Below, one piece after another: positions 44,483 to 55,289 of a stretch of 64,000 nt of DNA. This DNA comes from Xanthoparmelia taractica (taxonomy: Eukaryota > Ascomycota > Lecanoromycetes > Lecanorales > Parmeliaceae): NCBI GenBank assembly GCA_033085395.1, contig JANQBS010000002.1, positions 372,001 to 436,000 of the forward strand, given 5' to 3'. Position 1 is the stretch's first letter; each line of letters opens with the position of its first letter. The notes under the pieces are model-generated. The model had not been told where the DNA came from. It was given only the letters and a program-made list of their open reading frames with translations, and did not search any database. Both the position numbers and the translations under genes were made by a program.

Positions 44483-45475
44483 TGTCACGGTTTTGGTATC
44501 TGCTCTCCGAATGCCAAGCCGGTATGGATCAATGTTGCTCCGGAGAAGAGTTTTCAGAGCATTCGTAGTATATTTGAACAATGGAAGCAGTTAATCCCAC
44601 TACACGTCCATTCGTTCGTGACAATATGATAGCAACGCCTCGATTCTAATCCTTCGCATATCGTTATACATATAACTAGCCCAAATAACCTTTGGCTCGT
44701 CTGATTTGAGTCTTCGTGACAGTATCAGCACTCTCCTCGAGCTTATTAGAATATTCGTCTTATAGAACGTATAGTGTAACGACTTAGTATATCGGGCTTA
44801 TAACTCGAAAGAGGAGTGTTCGATTTCTCTACGACCTTTATAATAGCGAGTGCGATAACACTAAGAAAAGTAGATCTAATGTATATTGAAGTCAAGAGCT
44901 AAGAAGTTAGAGGTTAGAAAGTTATTATATATTGAAAGGCCTATACGATTAGAATTCGATGATTTAAGCCATTTTACTTAATATGATATATAATTATACT
45001 ACTTTCCATGAGAGTTAAATACCACTACACTACGAAGAAGCCTATCTGTTAGTCGAGCTTACCAGTTAATTAGCTTTAAATTCTTCTTTAGAATACGCAC
45101 GTCCCACACGTTAAATAGTCGTATATTACTAAATAGTAAAGCGCTAGTTAACGTTAGAGCGAGTATTTATTTCACATTAATATCAATCAGCGACACACAC
45201 TTATCTCGCCGTAGTCACTATTATACAATTAAATTAATTAATTAGTTAATATGTGACTAGCTATAAATTAATAAGAGTATAATTTGAGATCTAAAATAAC
45301 GAGGACGTTATTTTTTATTATTTTTGTGGACAATTGTCACGCTTTTAATATCTATTCTCCGAATATTAAGTCGATGTGAATTAATGTTGCTTCGGAGAAG
45401 AGTTTTCAGAGCATTCGTAGTATATTTGAACAATGAAAGCAGTTAATCCCACTACACGTCCATTCGTTCGTGACA
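44483..45475 (+). mobile_element. TRIM-like non-autonomous LTR element, copy A (993 bp)
   Basis: Two 141 bp LTRs (44483-44623, 45335-45475), TGTCACGG...CGTGACA, flank a 711 bp non-coding core. Target duplication AGAGC/AGAGT (44478-44482, 45476-45480) differs by one C-to-T. The 3' LTR carries many transitions while the 5' LTR is almost clean. No open frame. Nested in the Copia element. Confidence 0.92.
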
Positions 45476-46933
45476 AGAGTACTGTGTTAAATTTATCTAT
45501 AATAGTATTATGCTATCAAAACACACTTAAAGACTATCTATAATAGTATTTATAAACTTATATTATTATTACTCTACGAAAGAACGCAATAAAGAATATC
45601 TATAAGTCAAAGATTCTTATTCTTAACTCGAATAACTACGAAAAATAATTCGCTCTAATAAAGATTAAATTATAAGTAAAAGAAGGGATCTACGTCTTAA
45701 AATAAATAAAAGCAATATATATAGCATTATTTTTTAATGAAAGAGTCGATTATAATAAGCTTAATAAACTAGTAAAGAAACTCTTCTTAATTGAAACGAA
45801 TATAATCGATATAACGTTAATTATCGATTAATCGATAGCTAAGAATTAATAAGATACTTTAATAAGAAAGTATAAAAATATTAAAAAGTAAGTTATTGTA
45901 AATAAATAGAAAGAGTTCGTTAATTATTAGAAGAAGAAGAAACAAATAGTTCAAGATATATAAACTGCGCTTTATAAGATTCGTAATAATATTCTAGCGA
46001 TTAAATTAACTCTAGCTAAGGTCTATAATACTAAAGAACTTCTTTATCGACTTTATAATTCCTTATTATTTAAATATAACACTATAATAGCTATCTTAAG
46101 ATTAAATAAAGAGAAAGATATAAATAAAGTTCTTCGTATATTATAAGAAGCTAAAGATTCGATAAAGACTATAAATAAGTTAGAAATATATACTCGTCGA
46201 TTATAAACTTATCGTTAATAATTAAGTGAAGAACGTTAAAATCGCTTCTCTAATAATCAAAGATTAAAGACTTTATATCGTTTATTTATTTAATTAACTT
46301 ATAAGTCCCGATACTATATATATAATAGAGAAGATTATAAGATTTAAGATTACGAAGCTTTTAAGATAATAAAGAAATTAATTCGTATATTAAAAGAGAA
46401 GAAATTTAAAAAGAAAATTATATTCGCTAAGCACTTTAAGAAGAATAATAAGAAATCTTAAAGAGCGTATAAGGCTAAATTAAACTTAGCATTAGATATT
46501 ATTAATAAAAACGATATAGTTATTTATATCACTTAGAAAGCTATAAGTAAGCTAAACTCCCTCTTATAAATTACTAATATCGGCGCGTTATCTTATATAA
46601 CTAATAAACTTAATCTCTTTAATAACTCTCTTACTCGAATAAAGAGATATACTATTAAGATTAAGAGGAGAATATTATATATAGATTATATAGAAATAAT
46701 TATTCTACGAAGTCGATTAGGAAGAGTAGTATCTATTTAGCGAGTGTATTATATACCTAAACTCGATATTAATCTACTATTATATAGGAGATTATATATA
46801 TTAGGCCTAATAGATAGATTTAATATTAATTTAATTTATCTTTAAGTAAACGATGTGAATCTTCTAAAAGCGAATTATAAGAAAGAAGTATAGGTGCTCT
46901 CTTAAATATTAAGTTAATTTTTTAGTAAATTAG

Positions 46934-47926
46934 TGTCACGGTTTTAATAGCTACTCTTCGAATGCCAAGCCGATGTGGATTAATATTGCTTCGGAGAAGA
47001 GTTTTCAGAGCATTCGTAGCATATTTGAACAATGGAAGCAGTCAATCCCACTACACGTCCATTCGTTCGTAACAACATAATAGCAACGCCTCGATTCTAA
47101 TCCTTCGCATATCGTTATACATATAACTAGCCCGAGTAACCTTTGACCCGTCTGATTCGAGTCTTCGTGACAGCATCAGCATCCTCCTCGAGCTTATTAG
47201 AATATTCGTCTTATAGAACGTATAGTGTAACGACTTAGCATATCGAGCTCATAACCCGAAAGAGAAATATTTAATTCCTCTGCGACCTTTATAATAGCGA
47301 GTGCGATAACACTAAGAGGAGTAGATCTAATATATATTGAAGTTAAGAGCTAGAAAGTTAGGGGTCAGAGAGTTATTATATGTTGAAAGACTTATACGAT
47401 TAGAATTCGATGATTTAAGTTATTCTACTTAATATAGCACGTGGCTATACTACTTTTCATAAGAGTCAAATATCACTGCACTACGGAGAAGTCTATCTGC
47501 TAGCCGAGCTTGTCAGCTAGCTAGCTTTAAATCCTTCTTCAAAATACGCACGTTTCACACATTAAATAGCCGTACGTTACTAAATAGTAAAGCGCTAGTC
47601 AACGTCAGAGCGAGTATTTATTCTATATTAATATTAATTAGCGATATATATTCATCTCGCCGCAGTTATTATTATATAATCAAATTAATTAATTAGTTAA
47701 TGTGTGACTAGCTATAAATTAATAAAAGTATAATTTGGGATCTGAAATAACGAGAACGTTATTTTTTGTTATTTTTGTGGATAATTGTCACGGTTTTAAT
47801 AGCTGCTCTTCGAATATCAAGCCGGTGTGGATTAATATTACTTCGGAGAAGAGTTTTTAGAGTATTCGTAGCATATTTGAACAATGGAAGCAGTTAATCC
47901 CACTACACGTCTATTCGTTCGTGACA
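46934..47926 (+). mobile_element. TRIM-like non-autonomous LTR element, copy B (993 bp)
   Basis: Same structure and exactly the same length as copy A: LTRs 46934-47074 and 47786-47926, core clearly homologous (ATAGCAACGCCTCGATTC..., AGCTTATTAGAATATTCG...). Target duplication ATTAG is exact (46929-46933, 47927-47931). The 5' LTR ends CGTAACA, a G-to-A change from CGTGACA. Confidence 0.92.
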
Positions 47927-48842
47927 ATTAGTGTAACGAGACTAAATATAATAGCGAGTTCCCGAGTTAGTATAAGTAAATATTAAGTAGTCTACGTTTA
48001 CTAATTAAGTCTTAGTTAATAATAATAGCGATTAAAATATAATAATCGATCTCGAAGTAGAAGTTTAACTAAAGAAAGAGATTTAATTATTATAATTAGC
48101 AAAGAATTACTTTCTAATGCATAGACGATTTACTTATCTTGAAATCAATATTATTATTAGACTTTATAAAGTTACTACTTATTAGTCTATATATCGATTT
48201 AAGTATAAGAAACTCTACGAGATATACGTAGTTAAGAAGATAAAGAAGAAGATTACTCGTATAGTGACTTCAAGAAAGAATAAGATTCTAGATCTAATTT
48301 TAATTAATGCGTGTGACTCGTTTTCAAAGAGTCTTATTAATAATATTACGTTTCTAGAAATCGTTAATAATTACTTTAAAAAGTATTAAAGAATTTATTT
48401 AAAGAATAGAAAGTTAATTTTAGCGAAGTTAAATATATAAAGAATTAATATAAAACTTCAAATCGAGAGGAAATTAAAGGCTATTAGATTTAATAACGTC
48501 TTAAAGCTTCTAGCAATCGATAAGCTATAGATAAAGAAATATAGACTAGCTCTTCAAGAAACGAAATTATATATATTATATTAGAATAGCGTCGCCGAGA
48601 GATCTATTCAAATAACTAAGGCGAATATACGTATAATACTTTATAACTCTTAATTATCGCTTAAATTTTGAGACGAAGCAGCAATAGTCGATATATATTT
48701 GAGAAATCGTACTTTAATTAATTCAATCGTTGATAAGAAGATAATTAGTTCGAAGTAGATATACAATAAAAAACTTTCATCGATTAATTATATTAGAGTA
48801 TAAGATTATAAGTGTATTATTTATGTTAATTTAGACTCTTAT

Positions 48843-48983
48843 TGTCACGGTTTTGGTATCTGCTCTCCGAATGCCAAGCCGGTGTGGATCAATGTTGCTC
48901 CGGAGAAGAGTTTTCAGAGCATTCGTAGCATATTTGAACAATGGAAGCAGTCAATCCCACTACACGTCCATTCGTTCGTGACA
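48843..48983 (+). mobile_element. Solo LTR of the same TRIM-like family (141 bp)
   Basis: One complete 141 bp LTR flanked by the exact duplication CTTAT (48838-48842, 48984-48988). It is the cleanest copy in the window and can serve as the reference LTR. It differs from copy A's 5' LTR at only three positions, all transitions. Confidence 0.92.
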
Positions 48984-51694
48984 CTTATTCGATTTATATT
49001 CGAAGAGATAAGTTAATATTAAAAGAAAGAGAGGCTATCTTAATAGAATTTAACTCTAAAATAACGAAGTAATATCGTATCTATGCTCTAGACTTAGAAA
49101 GATATATTAAGTCGTCGATTATTACGTTCTTTAAGAATATAAAGAATAGCGACATCGATTTAAAGCTTTTAAAGATTACTTCAAATAAGTTAATTACTCG
49201 TAACCTTATAAGATATTTATTTATCTTATTTTTAATTAATTAGACGATTCTATAAAAAGTCCCGTAGAAGAGAGTAACTAAAAATATGAACTTAATAGAG
49301 ACGATTATAGTTATATTATTGATATCAATAACTTCGTCTTCTTCTATATCTTCAATAAAAGTAAATATTTTAATTAATTAAATTACTTCGTAAGAGAAGA
49401 TAACTAAGAATATAATCTTAGCAGATCAAATTATAACTAAATCACAGTTATAATAGTTAATAACTTCGTATTCTTCTAAGTCTTCAATATCGTCTCTAAT
49501 ATTAGAGTTATTATCTTCTAATTCTCTAATTTAGCCTCTAATTTAGCCTTTAAGACTATCGCTATATATATTATCTTTATAGTTATATATCTCTATATCT
49601 ATCTCGACATGTATTAATCTTTAAGTATATAATATATTATAAATACTTATTTTAAAGAGAAAGAGAAATAGCGAGATAAACGAGAAAGAGAAGATAATAA
49701 AGCATATTAGAATATTATTAGCAATGAAGATTTAGAAGTTAAGAGAGATAAGAAAGGTTTAGTGATTATTTCTATTTTAAATATATACGAAGAAGTTATT
49801 AGTCACTTAATATAAGATCGAGAATAGCTTTAGATTATTAAAAATAAGATTTTATAATTAAAAGAAAATAATATATGGATTACTAAAGTCCCGTCTAATA
49901 AAGCTAATATAGTGACTTATAAATAGATATTCAACGTTAAATATAATAAGAATAATATTATATAGAAGTTTAAGACAAGACTAGTAGCCAAAGAATTCTT
50001 ATAGATTCATGAAATTAACTATAATAAAACCTTCGCCCTTATCGTTCGAATAGATATAATGCGAGCTATACTAACTTTAATAGCTATTAAGGACTTAGAG
50101 TTAGAATAAATCGACGTTAATAACGTCTTTACTAAGTCTTAACTTCGTTACTTAATTTAAATATATATTTTCTCGAGAATTAATATAAACGAAGATTAGT
50201 ATTTAAAATTACTTTAAAGTCTATATAATCTTAAGTAAGCGACTTATAACTAATACTTTACGTATAATAAAGAATTAATTAAATTAAGCTTCGTTTTATC
50301 GAAATCGAATTTATATCTATATATTTATAGAAGAAGATAGCTAATTATACTAATTTATATTAATAATATCTTTATTATTTCGTCGTCTAAAGATTAAATT
50401 TAGTGATTTAAGAATTAATTTATTAAGAAATTTAAGATAAAGGATTTAGATAAATTTAAGCGAATACTTAAAATAAAAATTAAAAGAGATCGATTAAATA
50501 GAACTATTAGAATTAATTAGACGATTTATATTAAAAGCGTTCTAAAGAAATTAAACATAAAGAAAGATAAGCATTATAAGATAAAAATTCCTATAAATAA
50601 CTATAATGCGATTAACCCAGCTACTTTAGAAGAAGAACGAATCGACCGCGAGGATTACGTAAGAGTTATAGGTAAACTAATGCATATAATAATATATATT
50701 CGTTCTAATATTATATTCGCACTTAGAATTCTAGGAAATTAAGTTAATATATAAGTAATTTAACTATTCGTTATAATTAGGGAGTAAAGACTTTATTAAA
50801 ATATATACGATTTAATTCTAATATATTACTCACTTATAAAGAAAATAGTTACAAGTTCGTGTAATTAATTAGTTATTTTAATATAGATTACGTTATAGAT
50901 AAAAGTCGAAGATCTATAATAAGTTAAGTTTTTATACTAAGAGGGGGTTTAATTTTATAAATAAATAGAAAATAGCGATTTATATTAACTTTGATTATAA
51001 AAGCCGAGTATATAACTCTATTAGAGTGCTTTAGATAGATCGTTTAACTAATTAGTTTATTTACGAAACTTAAGTATCGTGAAATTATTAATTTAATACG
51101 TTAATAAGCGAGTATTTAGACCTTAATTAATTTAGAGGTAATAATAAAATTAAAAGAAGATAATAACGAGACTATTGCACTAATTAAGAATCGTTAAGTT
51201 AGTAAACGATTAAAATATATTAATATAATCTATTACTACGTTAGGGAGTTTTAGAAGTATAAGAAGATTAATATAAACTACGTCTTAATCGATAAGATAA
51301 TTACTAATAAACTTATTAAGTCGCTAGTCAAATAGAAGTTCAATAGATTTCTTAAATTTATAGATATGCGAATAACTCGCTAGGAAGAGAGACTCAATAG
51401 CAGGGGGAATAGAATCTATAGTATACTCGCCTTTAGAAGTCTTAATAGTTCAACTCGTCTAGAAATATAATTAGACTTATCGATAGAAGTCCTATATAAT
51501 TATTCTAATCAAGTCCGTTAATTAAGATATCTCTATATCGCGCTAGCTTAAGAGTTAATAATCTATCGCTAAAAGTCATTAGAACTTCTAGAATAACGTT
51601 AGCAGTTATCTAGCATCTAATTAAACCTCCGACACAGCCGATATATAATCTTATTGAGTGTGGTGGCTGTGATGGTAGTGGATAGGATCTGATT

Positions 51695-51703
51695 GAGGGG
51701 GAG
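51695..51703 (+). other. Copia polypurine tract
   Basis: GAGGGGGAG lies immediately before the 3' LTR, the expected place and composition for plus-strand priming. Confidence 0.75.
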
Positions 51704-51836
51704 TGTTGAAAATAGGGGCATTCAGCCCTATCACACTAGTGGGCTTGGCACTAGATATTTCCTCTCCAGTAGTTCTTAGCTAGGTTGATCCCCTAAGAGT
51801 ACTCAATCAAGTCGTTCTAGGCCTAGTTATTCAACA
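51704..51836 (+). repeat. Copia 3' LTR (133 bp)
   Basis: Starts TGTTGAAAATAG, ends TTCAACA; followed by the target duplication ATTTT. Confidence 0.93.
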
Positions 51837-51983
51837 ATTTTCTCGGCGTAGTCACCCAGGACCATTTAGGTATTCCTGACGACAGAGCGGCATCACCCCG
51901 ATTTGGAATCTTGAATACATTCCATTGACACTCCGTTCTGGGTGCATGGTACGTTGGTCGCCTAGCGCGTCAAGCCAAGAAGA

Positions 51984-54830
51984 TTAGACTGGAAGGCACG
52001 ACCCCTTACGAGAGCTTCGTTCCCCATTCATGACCACCTCGCGCTTCCTGGCCAGCTGTCCCACAGTGGTATCATGACCGCGATCAATCACCCAATCCAA
52101 AGGCGTATGGTCACGGGAATCCTCCGCGTTCGCATTTGCACCGTGCCTCAGCAGTAAGCTACACATATCGGTATGATCGCTGGCCGCAGTCCAGTGTCAT
52201 GGTGACCAACCGTCACGCTGAGGAGCTTGGTGGCACAAGCCCAACCACCGATCTCCGAAGCCCAAGTGAGGGGCGTATCCTGAGCACAGGAAACCTGATT
52301 AGGTTCATCTTTCCGCGCGAGGAAGTGCTCGACCAGCCACAGGAGACTGAAATAGCAGGCAAGGTGGAGCCGCGATCCTCTCCGGGGGTATCCTCGCGAG
52401 GAATGTCTGAAGAAGTAATTCGGCCTGTTCAGGCTATCTCTTGCTTCTTGTGTCTCTGGCAGCTCTGTTGCCAATGAGCGGAGCGATGGGTCAGGTATGC
52501 TGATGCATGCAAGGTGCCTTGCCCAATGTTCAGCCTCATATGGAAACGTGTTGAAGATGTTGAAGATGGATTGATTGATTCTCCAAAGGCTCCCCTGGAG
52601 CAGGACTATTGAACATAGAAATAATAGGGGTTACCCGCGAGAAGGCCGGGAATCCTAGCCCTCACACCAACACCAACACTCATTTGGGGGCCAAATTCCA
52701 ACAAAACGCAGGTCCTGTCTCGAGACTCTTGCGGTTATCTTTCGTTAAAGGCCCTTCAACGGTCATCCGCTCCCCCAAATGCCGCAGGAAACTGTCTTGC
52801 AGCAAAACAATCATACAGATCGTAGCAGGATGAGCTTCAGCTTCAGCTTGATGGATGGAAATGGTGCAACTTTCCTTCAGATGCGCCCCTTTATTATAGT
52901 TGTGGAGAAATACTCTGGCAGTCTGATGGATCAAGTGCGGCGTGTTGTTCTCAATTCGAATCAGAGACCTGCAACAGTGTTCAATATCCCTCATAAAAAT
53001 CGTACCACATCGGAATTCCAAACTCCAAGTATAGCAGTGCCTGAAGCTGGTCGGGGCTCATACTGCCTTTGCTATAAAGCAGCCAGCGTAAGACGCTCCA
53101 AAGGTCCTTTCGACGCTATAGAGGCGTACCTCAAGAATTATTTCGTACGCGGAGACGAGTATCTTGACGTTATCATTTGGTTTATAAGTGGTTTGTCCCT
53201 TAGCGCCAAATCTTTCCTTAGTAACACACCCAAAGAAATATGCCTTTCGCGGGTTCCTCTAAAAAGGATAGTATGAGGTGTTAAACTTTCGTATAAAACG
53301 ATCTCTGTTCTGAAAGCTTCTGGAGACTCTTCGCGATTAATGATCGTACATCCCTCCCTGCATCGTCAACGTTGACCTCAAATTGCTGCGACGCAGATAT
53401 AACGTCCAGCACTTGTTCCTCACGTCGACCGGTCATGAAGATCTCGGTACGACGTGGTATAACTCCGAGGGAAGCAATTTTCGGACAAGCGAGTCTAAAC
53501 AGCGTACGATTCTCCGTCTGGATTGCTATAAGTACGGTTCCGAACCTTCCGAAGCATCTGCATAAACACCCCTCTACAGTAAGTCACAAGACCAGATAAT
53601 ATTTCCTTTCGTCTGGTTCAACTCATAGTGGTAGAGAAGCACGGGATATTAGGATGGCCTTCGTTTGAGCAGTTGGATGATTAGCGTCCCAAGAGCAATT
53701 ACCGAAGTGCTTTCTTTCTCTTGGTCAATCTTACCAAGAAACACAAAGAGGTTAATCGTGCTGGAGACCTCATCTTGCTCTAAATCAGCGGCAACCAGGT
53801 CTTCAGCTAGCTCCCTCTCTTCCTCCATTAAACAATTGACCACGTATGCGGCAAAGGTTGGCTTTCCACAGCCTACACACGCTGAGAGGTAGAGGAGCTC
53901 TGCGTTCTCACTATTCTTCCATTATCATGGAGGAACCATTGGCAAGTCGAATGATCATGATCCAAATAGCACTCCTCATGGCTCATTTGGTCAACCACAG
54001 ACTTGCAAACAGGCGGTTTCTTTCTCTGTCCAAAAGGGTCAAAAACTATGAAAGATATTTAGATTTTCAAATACCCTGAGAAGAAAATGTAGTCGTCCGC
54101 TTATCGCTATTGTGATCAGCTATAAACGACGGAGATCCTTGTATCTTAGCACGCCCATTAGTTAAGGTCTATTTGGAGTACCAATCATGTAGATTAGCTG
54201 AATTACTGTCAACCGATCTAAGCCACGATTCAGAGGAGTGAGAAGTTCTCTCGCAGAGATGTTTGTGTTGTCCAATTGAGCAATCTTCTCTGCCACTACT
54301 GCTAGATCAGTGCGCAGATTCATGGTAATCGATTTCATTGGGTTCAATTCATCCAGAAACCCTTCAACCCCACGGGCTATATCTTGAATTGTAGGAACTT
54401 GCTGGATGACTTGGTGAACGTTGTCGCTGATTTTTGCCGTCTTATTACTACCAAGGTTGAGTACGGAATGAGGCTAGCTGACACGTATACTAACGAGTCA
54501 ATGCTGACAATGCAAAGCGTAATTGCACTTTTCTCCTTCTCGAGCCTTTCACATATGGCCGATATGCGCTTCTCCTTCGTGACCCCACCGATAGCTTTCC
54601 AGTACCGGACAATTTTCTGCGGATCAGGATCCGCAATCAACTGTGCTAATGAAGTTTCGAGACATTTTGCTTCCTCGAGACAACTCCGTAGAAGTGACTC
54701 AATCAAATCTGTTTGCAGAGCCGGGCTACATTCAATTATCCTGGCAAGCAATGGCGACAAGATGCTGGATCTGATCCAATCCTTATTTATTCAATGTTGG
54801 TGGATCATGGGATTGTGAGGACAGAAGACA
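51984..54830 (-). pseudogene. NLR2: decayed SesA-like - NACHT - ankyrin gene
   Basis: Read from right to left, recognisable pieces appear in NLR order. A helical N-terminal domain (about 54760-54160) has LLRSCLEEAKCLETSL and KEKRISAICERLEKEKSAITLCI, joined by a 50 bp intron to TAKISDNVHQVIQQ; it resembles SesA-type STAND N-domains. Then HSTCQWFLHDNGR and, in a shifted frame, a worn P-loop VGCGKPTF (about 53870). Then IFMTGRREEQVLDVI (about 53440), PHLIHQTARVFLHNY (about 52930) and ankyrin-like ends (TPLTWASEIGGW; LLLRHGANANAEDSRDHTPLDW) down to 51984. Frameshifts and stops separate the pieces, and the P-loop Ser/Thr position is Pro. Boundaries are approximate. Confidence 0.75.
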
Positions 54831-54949
54831 GCAGCTTGACGATTTTTGTGCCGGCGTAAGCCAGCTGAACTTCGGCGTAACCGCGCCTGGGATCTCTATG
54901 AAAAAATAGGGCGCAGTCTGATGAAACTTCGATAAAGAGATATATACGT

Positions 54950-54975
54950 ATAGAAGAGAGAAGAGAGAAGAGAGA

Positions 54976-55006
<31 letters not shown>

Positions 55007-55007
55007 T
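54950..55007. repeat. (GA)n microsatellite with poly-G end
   Basis: GAGAAGAGA repeats pass into about ten GA units and then ten G. It lies in the spacer between NLR2 and NLR3 (54831-55289), which otherwise shows only short GATA/ATC-type repeats, including ATCATC runs at 55255-55305 that extend into the 3' end of NLR3. Confidence 0.9.
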
Positions 55008-55289
55008 GGTCTAAGATGGAATAAATTGGTGTAATAATAACAATCACAGAGAGATAGATAGACTGAATTCGGTGGATGTGATATAGATTATTGATGAGTA
55101 TGTGTCTCTCCCCTATAGAGCTTTTCTCGGGCTTCACCTATTATGACACAGCCGAAAGGATTTTATGAGGTACTCGACAACGAAATTGGTGTTTGAAATG
55201 GGCTTGAAGTAAGACTGCTCTGGATCTTCAACGCTTGTTTTTCAATATCCTCGACATCATCATCATGGTCCTCATCATTATCGTCATCA

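Larger units (their letters stand above)
44249..51836. mobile_element. Ty1/Copia LTR retrotransposon, RIP-degraded, 7588 bp
   Basis: Two 133 bp LTRs (44249-44381, 51704-51836) start TGTTGAAAATAG and end in TTCAATA/TTCAACA. They differ at three positions, all transitions. The target duplication ATTTT is exact (44244-44248, 51837-51841). Inside, no frame over 60 codons survives, but faint Copia order can be read on the plus strand: a protease-like ITNIGALSYITNKLNLF near 46570, a gag-pre-integrase VYYIPKLDINLL near 46745, and reverse transcriptase KFKTRLVAKEF...INYNKTFALIVRIDIMRAILT from about 49965. YINNI stands for the YVDD box near 50355. D-to-N and W-to-stop changes are RIP-like. It sits 163 bp upstream of the NLR1 start codon. 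Confidence 0.93.

Noticed and set aside
44483..48983. TGTCACG...CGTGACA repeats as MITEs or a CRISPR-like array
   Set aside because: Spacing is irregular, each unit has TG...CA ends with 5 bp TSDs, and two pairs flank one shared core, which is LTR element structure; CRISPR is not expected in a fungus.
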